Positions 40,201-49,200 of a DNA stretch of 64,000 bases are shown in pieces. Location of the stretch: positions 28,900,048 to 28,964,047 of the forward strand of contig NC_066317.1 of NCBI RefSeq assembly GCF_022539315.1, given 5' to 3'. The position numbers were made by a program, and so were the translations under genes. The DNA is from Serinus canaria. Lineage: Eukaryota; Chordata; Aves; Passeriformes; Fringillidae. The stretch's first letter is position 1. Every line of letters starts with the position of its first letter. Under the pieces are notes generated by a model. The model worked only from the letters and a program-made list of their open reading frames with translations. It did no database searches and was not told the DNA's origin.

Positions 40201-43200
40201 TGGAAGGATACTTTTTCTTTAAATCAAGTGAGAACACTCACAGGACATGTTTTTGTTCTTTTTCTTTATTTTGTTTCTTATTTGTTTATACTGGAATGAC
40301 AGAAAAAATAGTTAAAGTGAGAGGTTCATAGGTGAAGAATATGGGAATAACTTTGTTGTCTCTGCCAGTAAATCCTTATGGCAAAAGCTGTTGAGCTGCT
40401 TGGGAATGGTAGACACTTGATAAAATTTGTGATGTGGAAAATGGCTACATTTATGACACTCTTTTATTTAGGAGTGAATTGGCTTATGGCTTCATTTATG
40501 ACACTCTTCTCTTTAGGAGTGCCCTGATGAAAGCATCTAATCTATAGATCCATTTATATATGAAACAAAAAGATTTTTGTGGAGTAAGTATTTTGCTTCT
40601 GTCTTCTACCTGCTAGGTTAGTTGTGTATGGCAGTACTCATTCAGATAATTTTGATAAAATTATGGTGATATTTGAAGGAATGTACAGATGTATATATTT
40701 TCATGACTTTCACATGCAAGATTAGGTCAGGAAGGGTATTGTGGATTTTAGTTCATTGTCTTTACTGCTAACATGCAGGACTGTCAAATTGAGGTCTTCC
40801 CTGGCCTTGTTTAAAGAAATGTATTGCTAATCTTTTATGCTAAAATATCTCCCATATTTTATGGGATGGTATGTTATGTTTTCATTATGGGTTTATCTGG
40901 ATAATGACTGTATATTCCTAATATAGATACCTTGTTCTGTGCTATTTAACTGAAGATTTTGTAGGGCAAGTTGTATAAGTGCAAGACTAATGTTGGCACA
41001 TTTGACAGTATTTCCAATGGTTTTTCTTCCCTTCTCACTTTAATGTCATATGAGTTAGTTTCACTGAAAAGAGCACCATACCAGAGAAAAATTCAGAACA
41101 GAAAACCAATTTGGAACCACCTAGAACAACACAGAAGTTTTCTCTCTGCCACTGTATGAGATCTTTGTAGATTGGGGGAAGTTTGTCTTTGGTGTTTTGA
41201 CTCACTTTTGCATGACACTGTTTTAAGGAAGGTAGGGAAATCCAATCCTGATGGAACAGCAGTAGTGTGAAGTCTCAAACTACTTTATAATGTGTGAGCA
41301 ATTCAGTGTCAGAAAGGAGGTGGAATTGATGAAGCTCTGTAATGTGGTCTGTCATGTATGTGCATCTGCTCAGTGTTTATATTAATGAGCTGGATAATAC
41401 AATAGAAGATGTTCTTTTGTTATATTTGAGACAATGACACTAGGAGAGACTGCATGACAAAGGACAGAGTGCAATTTCAAAATGATAATGACAAATTGCC
41501 AGGGTGGTCTGATAAACCCTGGATAGCATTCAGTAGTGTCAAGTGAAGGGTGTTACCTGTATTCAAGGGTATTGGGCTGCACAAATGATCTGAGGCAGTT
41601 GGTTAAGTGGGGAGGATTTGAAAAAAGATGTCAGAGTTGAATATAAGAATTTTTGTTGTGCCAAGAAAAACCCCCACACTAAGATACAAAAGCAGTGATA
41701 TAACCCACAATGAGATGTATGAAATAGTCTTTCTGCTCAAGGCAGAAAGTGTGGCACTAAAGGCTTTAGCATGGCTTCAGCTGTAACATAGTGTCAGTGT
41801 TGGATATCCTACCTGGATATAACCTAATTTATTTCAAAGCATTCATATAGTCATGTAACTAAGTGCTCAGAGTAGAGCAAAAGGACATTGAGCAATTACA
41901 TTCTAAGAGGCAAAAACACTTTACAAAAATAGGGCTCAAAAGAAGATGGTTCCTAGTGGGTTTTGCTTATCTGTATCTCCTCAAGAAAAGAAAAGGAATA
42001 GCCTGTTACTCAGGTTCATGGAGAAGATGGCAAAAAGTAATAGCCTTAAATTGTAGAGCCAGAAAATTGGAAACTTTAAAAACAGGCAACAAATACCTCA
42101 GAAATGGCATAGGAAAAGTTGAACATACTTTGAGATGTGGTGACAGAGACCAGAGAACCTCTTGCGATGCCTTCCTGACTCTTCTCTACGACGTCTGTGA
42201 CAACGTGAGGTCACAGCAGATTGCAATCCACATCTGGATTGGCCAGATGTGGGCCAAAAACTATGGTGCTCTGGGATGGCCCTCCTTGTGAAATACAGTT
42301 CAGTAGCTCAGAAGTGTGGAAGTTCCTTTAGCTGTGCTGAATGTGTGGCATTTATTAGTGAATGAAGTGGGGAAGGAAGAGTTGTCCAGTGCAAGAAAAA
42401 CAGTGGTGTCAGGGAGCCCTGAATCAGCCCTGAATCAAGTTGGTATGCTTGCTTCTGTTTTGCAAGCTCTTTGCTTCCCTCTGCTCTTTGGATGAAATTT
42501 TATGTATTTTAGTTATGCAACTAAGATTTCAGTGTGGTTTTCAAATACAACACTTGAAAGGTAAATGGTCTTTTTCTGTAGGTACATGAATATAGTAAAC
42601 TTAAGTGCAAGAGCATGTCTTGCATTGAGAAATTTTTTGGTAGCAATTCTGACAAATTCTTTTGGACATTTTTCAAGGAGACTCTGTGTACATATTGATG
42701 CAATTTGACAGTGTGACCTTTTCATACAGGACAGAGGAAGTTTTTTGCTGATGAGACTTGACACTTTTTTCAAATACACTGACAGAGATCGCAGACCCTT
42801 TAAAAGCATATTGTCAGCAATGTGGATCAGCTTCTTAATAGCTTTACTGTGCACTGCTACATCTCACCAGGTAGACAAGACTGGCACTGTGGTATCTATT
42901 TGCTCAGGTTCATTTTCAAGCATATATACACTGGTGTTGCAGCAGAAATGCTGATTTAGTTAATTCATATATCAGTAATCCTGAATATTTTTCTATCTCA
43001 AATAGCTTATATTGTGTTCTATGTTTTTCAGAATTGTTGTAGATCAGTAGGTAGCATTCATAACTGTTAGTGCTTTTTCTTGTAGTGCTGAAACTTTATT
43101 CAGAGTCTAAAATAAGTCAGTATAAAAAGTTGTTTGTGATGCCATTTAAATGGGAAAGCATATTTACACATTGACTTGAATTTAGTAATGAATTGTGAAG

Positions 43201-46200
43201 CATTGTGACCTGTTGATGAACATCATGAGGAAAAGTGTTGTGTAGGATACTGGAGTATGGGGGAAGAGTGATGTGTTATTTTGGATTCAGAGGAGTTGAC
43301 AGAATTCTGATGTGCTATCACTTTTCTACACGATAGCTCTTTATTCTGTTTATAAGAGGAAGTGCCTCTTTGGGAAGCATGGGGGAGGATGAAGATTTCC
43401 AATCATATGGAGATATCTGCCTGGTACGGGGTTACAAAATATTCTTGTAAAGCTCTTCTTGCCACATTGCAATTCAGCCTGTTGACAGTGTTGTAGATTA
43501 CTTATTCTCAAGGATACTCAAATATGGACCTTAAGAAGCTGCTTCATCACATCATTGCCATAAATAGTCTCCAATGGCAAGCCATGGGCTCTTGATCAGA
43601 GTCTGTGGTGTCAGTTTGTGAATGAACATGTGGGTAGGAATTACTAGGCAATAGCCTTTTGTACTTTCTGTGGATGGCAGGTGTGTAATTCTGTGCTCAC
43701 CTTCTACCCTGGCCTTTGGAGATGGGATCTTTATTTGCATGAGATATTTTTATTAGTGGGAAGAATTTTGGAAACTACGTCAGAGGGTATTATAGTGATG
43801 CTACTCCACGAGAAGCAGGAAAACAAGTCTGTCACTGTTGTGATGGCAAGGTAATGTTTCTGGAAGGTAAGGGCAACCTATGTGCAGGAGAATGATTATC
43901 CACACCCTTCTGCAGAGAGTAATCCAGAGTCGTGGGAGGATCAAGTTCACATACAGTTTCTACGGTAGTTGCCATTTTTCATCTTTGAATTCAGTCTAAG
44001 TAAATACATATTTATTACAGGAATTCAAATCCACTTAATGCACCTAATTTACCCTGACCAGTTTCACGAGAGAGATTGGGAATCTTTGGGCTAATCTCCC
44101 TGGTCCCTGAGAACAGTTGCAGCTGTTCCCTGTGTTTCATGCTGAGGAATTGTGATCCATGCTGTAAGATTACTCCCTCGCCCACATGCTGAAGACAGCA
44201 GTTGTATTTTGCATGTATCTGCTAACACCCTACAGGCTGATGGGTGACTCTCTCCTTGGTAAGGTGCTAATTCCCTCTGCAGTCATGTGCCTTTTAAGTG
44301 AGGAAGTCCATACCATTTTCTTGTGGCATTAGTTGAGGTAGGTCAAAACTGGCACTCAAGTGTGTAAGCTTTATAAATACAATTAGCTTTTGTTATTCTA
44401 GGGAAGTAGAGGTTCCTGGACCTAGAAGTCCTTAAAGTTACCCAGAAAATGCCAGAGTGGGATCTAGGAGATCAGAGAAAGCTACAGCTCTTCGTTCATT
44501 TCTTCCAGCTCAGGTGGTTGTGAGCTGGTTCTGGCCATTGGTTTGTTGTTGTTTTGTTTCTTTTACTATAGCTACCAGAACTGTAATATGGTGCATTTAC
44601 AATCTGAATTTGGGTACTGTTCCATGACTGTGTTCTTAGTGTTCCTGTAATGATATGTGTGAGACTTAAAAATGTTTCTAGAAAGAACCTGAAGTACCTT
44701 TGGAAAATGTTTCTGAGGAGATGGTAGTTGTTACTATCACAATTGATTTTTGCCCTGTGGAAACTATTTGAGACTTCTGCAGCTTTTGGCCATTCAATTT
44801 TGGAATGCAAATAGGGTTTTTAATTCAAACTATTTCCCCCTTCCAGTGGAAAAAGGGAAGAGAATCTGGGGGGAAAAGGAAAGAGGAGGCTGTAGTTCTG
44901 CAGTATGCTGAGTGTTACTGAAGGGGCTTCCTGAGTCGGATCAGAAACATTGTGGCCTTACAATTATTTGAGTCAATATATAATGCCTGTTGAGATTTGT
45001 TAGAAACACTGTTGTGCTGATATTCTGTGCTGCTGGCCTTGACTCCTGACCAGGTGCTGTCCATTTCCTTTAGAAGCTTTTTGGTGCACCTCTGACAGCT
45101 GTCCGTGTGCCCTTTTGTCACCTCTGTCTCCTGGCCTGCTCCAAAATACCTGCAGGTCACTGGTAGAATGCCACTTACCTGCATTGAAAAGCATGTTTCC
45201 AACCCACACTAATTTTCTTTTTAGACATTTATTGTGGCTGGACCTTCCTTTCCATACTTTTGCTTTCCTCTATGGGGATAGAGGGGATTGTCCCTGTGAT
45301 AAGGACAATCACAATATGCTTGGGATGATGGTTCAGCTCCCAGAATCTGGGCTTTTTGAGTTCCCTGCAGTTCTCCAGAGATACTAGGGGTTCAGGGGAA
45401 AATAAAAACTCATGAGGACTAGTCAAAATACTCTCTGTCCTGTAGCCTTTCACTGTTTTGGGCATATTTCCAGCTGTGTTTTGCTGACATAACAGACCAG
45501 CACTTCACATCTTGCTGCTCCTGGGCCTTGCATTGCTGTACATACAGTGGTTGCTTCTGTTTGGTTTTGGAGACAAAAATGCAGGCTTCCATTTTCTTTC
45601 TTAGAAAATACCAAATGTGCCTGATATTAGTCACCAGAGGATAGAGGTATGTGCCTCGGCCAAATATATCTGCAGGACTTGTATCCTTCAGACATGGCAG
45701 TGGGAAAGTCTATTGATTCATTGTCACACAAATAGGTGAAATAAATATGTAATGTCCAGAACAAATGGATTGTTTTGCAGTTTCCAGACAGAAATCACAT
45801 ATATTGTCAGCCTATATGCAGATGTATAGATACAGACTGTAACTAATCATAATGAGAACATCTGGAAGCATCTGGAAAATGTTGCCTCCTCTGTTGCTCA
45901 CCTCTACTGCATATTTGGCCTTTCATTGTCTTGTGCAGATTCAGTACTGGAGTACTATTTAGTAGCTGCCAAAAATCAAGTTTGGTGAGAGCAGCTCTGG
46001 TGAGCAGGAGGATCAGAAGGACTCCAGCCAAGTTTGGGACTCCATAGTTATGGTGGTTTTGGCAATTAGCCATTGCCCTTAGTGCTGTGTTTGAGTTTCT
46101 CCTTTTTACAGCTTTACACGATTGGTGTCCTGATTCTGTTTTGGTGTGTATATTTTTTGAGTTCCTATGCTATTGCTCTCTTCAGATCTTGAGCTTCTTT

Positions 46201-49200
46201 TTCATTACAGTCTAAAAACCAACATGGCTGTGTAATCCCCTGGAGCTAGAGAACAAGCAGTCAGAAGTAGCATGACTTAGAGTTAGCTACACCCATACAT
46301 AAAATAGGTGTGCTGGGGGGTGTCTGCTTTACTACTCCTGCTTTCCCTCATCTTCCATGCATGTATACATACAGATGGTGCAACCAATGAAAAGTCCCAA
46401 CTATGAAAGAGTTCCAGAAAGCAGTGAAGGTGCAGAGTTCTTAATTTCTGACAGTTTTTGTGAGGTCTGTGGAAGATGCTGGCAATGATGCAGATGTGGT
46501 TGGTGTCTGTGGCTGGAGATGCAGGTCCATAACTATCAAAGCCTCTCTTTTGTTCCTCTTCCAGGCATGGAATTGTTTGCAGCAGACACACAAGATCATG
46601 CAGTGGAATCATAGGCAAGACTTAAGACAGATCCTAAGGCACTTAAATCTTGTCTTCAGATAGCTAAATTTTCACCTGTAGCCATGAGACCCTGGGGATT
46701 ATATGTCTATCTGTCTGTCTGTCTGTCTGTATTTCCCCATTATAGGTTCCTGCTCTCACCAGGGTTGTGGCCGCTCCCGGACGAGCCCCCAAGGTGATAT
46801 AAAAAGCGAACGAGGCCAAATTTCAAGGGTAGAAAAAGGCTCTCGTTTATTAAAATCACAAGCCGGGGAGAACAGAGCATCCGGGATAAGCCCAGATCCC
46901 CACACAACAGCTCGAAGGAGAACAGAACAGAACAGATCAGAACTGCCCAGAACAGAAAAAGAAAAAGCCCTCAACTGAACAGAAAACCCCCCTTTTTATA
47001 TGTATCCTTGGTCCAGGATTGGTGGGTTTTGGATCCGTGCACCGATTGGTGGAATTCGGGCACTTTGATTGGTCCTTCTCGATGTTCATTTTGGACCAAT
47101 CATTTCTGCAGAGCGTCGAGTGATTGGTTGGTGCTCCAGCCCAATCACTCTCTGAATTGCCAAGCCTCCACCCCCACCAAATCCTGGACTCCTTCCCTTC
47201 CCCCACAACAGATAACTCCCCCTTTTCCCTTCCCCCACAACAAGTAACTCCCTGTTCCCCAAACATTTTAACAACAAACTCATAACAGCTACCATGTTTT
47301 CATTTCTAGCCACAACTCCGTTATAGGCAGTGACTGCCATTCTCACTTGTTGTCCAGCCTATGTCTGTCATCACCTCAGCCTTTTCTTTGACAGAGGTGT
47401 GAAGTCACATTTTCAGAGTACATGATCACGTATGTATATTATAGCACATATGCCTGGTAAGGGCACCATGCTGCCACTGTTGTGCTGGTCAATTGCTTCC
47501 AGCAAAGCTGGGCTTTCTGCTGAGACCTCGCAGGTGCTGTGGGATAGGTTGGCTCACCCACCACCAGGAGGTTGTCACCTCAAAAATCTGGATCCATGGA
47601 GTTTAATGCCAGCCCACTTTCTTCCACTTAATTTCAAACTTCATTACTTGGAGTCAAATACAGCTGTCAAGTTTTATGGTAGAATTTTAGAAAAATGCTG
47701 AGGGAAGTATCATAGGTCACACATTTAAAGTCTTGACAAGTGGAAGCTCTTACTCTGCAGACTTGCTTTAAGTAGGGTTAGGTTAGGTACTGTTCCAAAT
47801 GCCATTACAAGTTTGTTGTTAGTGCTGCCAGTTGTGGAACTGAACAAGTGGGGATGGCAGCAAGCACTCAGCTAAGGAAATAAAAAATACCTCTCTCAGG
47901 CTAGGAACAACCTAAGTTTCTGATGCATGCAAGTAAGCAAAAATGCCATTTTCTCTCCCACTCATTTTTTGCTCATCTTTTTTGGTTTTCTTCATGCTGT
48001 CCTCAAACTTCCTAATTGTAGACCAATTTTAGAAACTATATTCAAATAGTGTATTATTCCAATGTAAACATTTTTCATATCAGTTACAGGAGTATTAAAG
48101 TTGGAATAATGAGTACTTCCCTTCCTGAGTGCTAGCAGATGATTTTTCAACATAATTTGATTTTGCTTCAAGTTTAATGTCTATAACAATGGGTACTTGA
48201 TCATGTATTCATATCTCAGTACCCTGGAGACAAGTTTCATGCTGACCATTCAAATGAGTATTATCATGCAAGTACTAACAAGACTGACTGGGAATACCTA
48301 AGTTACATGTAGGCGTGAGAACCAGAATGATTCTGATGAATTCCCACGTTACAGCCTAACCTGCTTGATTTGATTCAGTACTTTCTTTAATGGGAGCAAG
48401 GTGATCGAAGAGGAATTCTTCTTGGTTGTTTTGCCTCATGGAAACTATACAAAACCTGCTTGTAGTAATGGTAATTTACTATTATGTGTTTAGTTCTAGA
48501 ATGGTGTTAAGGAACATGAGCCAAATTTAATAGCCAGAAACATTATTTTGTCTTAATTTCATTGAGGGGGTTCTCAAAATTGTGGAGACATTCCAGAGGT
48601 ATATGATAAACTTTTGGATTGATATGATAGACTGCTGCCTTGTAATTTTCCTTATCTGTATAGAGTCATGCATACCCATGTGATGGTTTACTTATGTATA
48701 GAGAAGATTATGAAATATTTTCCATCTCTGTTGCCTCTGGTATCTTCAGGCCATGTATCTAGTTCCAGTCTTGGTGAAGACAATGAAGCCCCTAGGCAAG
48801 CCGAACTGGGGTTATTTTATTTCAAAATACGCTGTAAAATCTTATAGTTGTTCATATGGTAACTTTTATGCTCTTTGCTCCTCTTTTTCTTTAACCTAGC
48901 TTTGTGCTTCCTGCAACCTTAGAAGTGTAAATTTAGTTTCTGTGCCTTGAAACTATGTGATGAATTTACTGTGATGCATGCTTTTATTGTTGTTGGTGTT
49001 TTTCTCTGTTTCAGGCCAAACAAACCAAGTGGCCAAGGAGGCAGCAAACAGATGGACTGGTGTGTATTGCAGTGACACAGCTTCACACTAGAGCAGTTTC
49101 AGTAAAAGATAAGAACTTTAAATTTGATTAGGATTTGACATAGGATAGTCCTCACTTACAAAAAAATAGAGAAATTTCTTTTACTTATAAAGCTATTAGG

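Noticed and set aside
46740..47327. TTATAGG at 46740-46746 and 47321-47327 as the ERV target-site duplication
   Set aside because: The LTR end fixed by TG at 47287 and by the primer-binding site does not abut either copy. A target duplication should touch the LTR edge, so the match is probably chance.
47772..47790. TTAGGG/TTAGG run as an interstitial telomere
   Set aside because: Only about three imperfect units are present, which is expected by chance in 64 kb.
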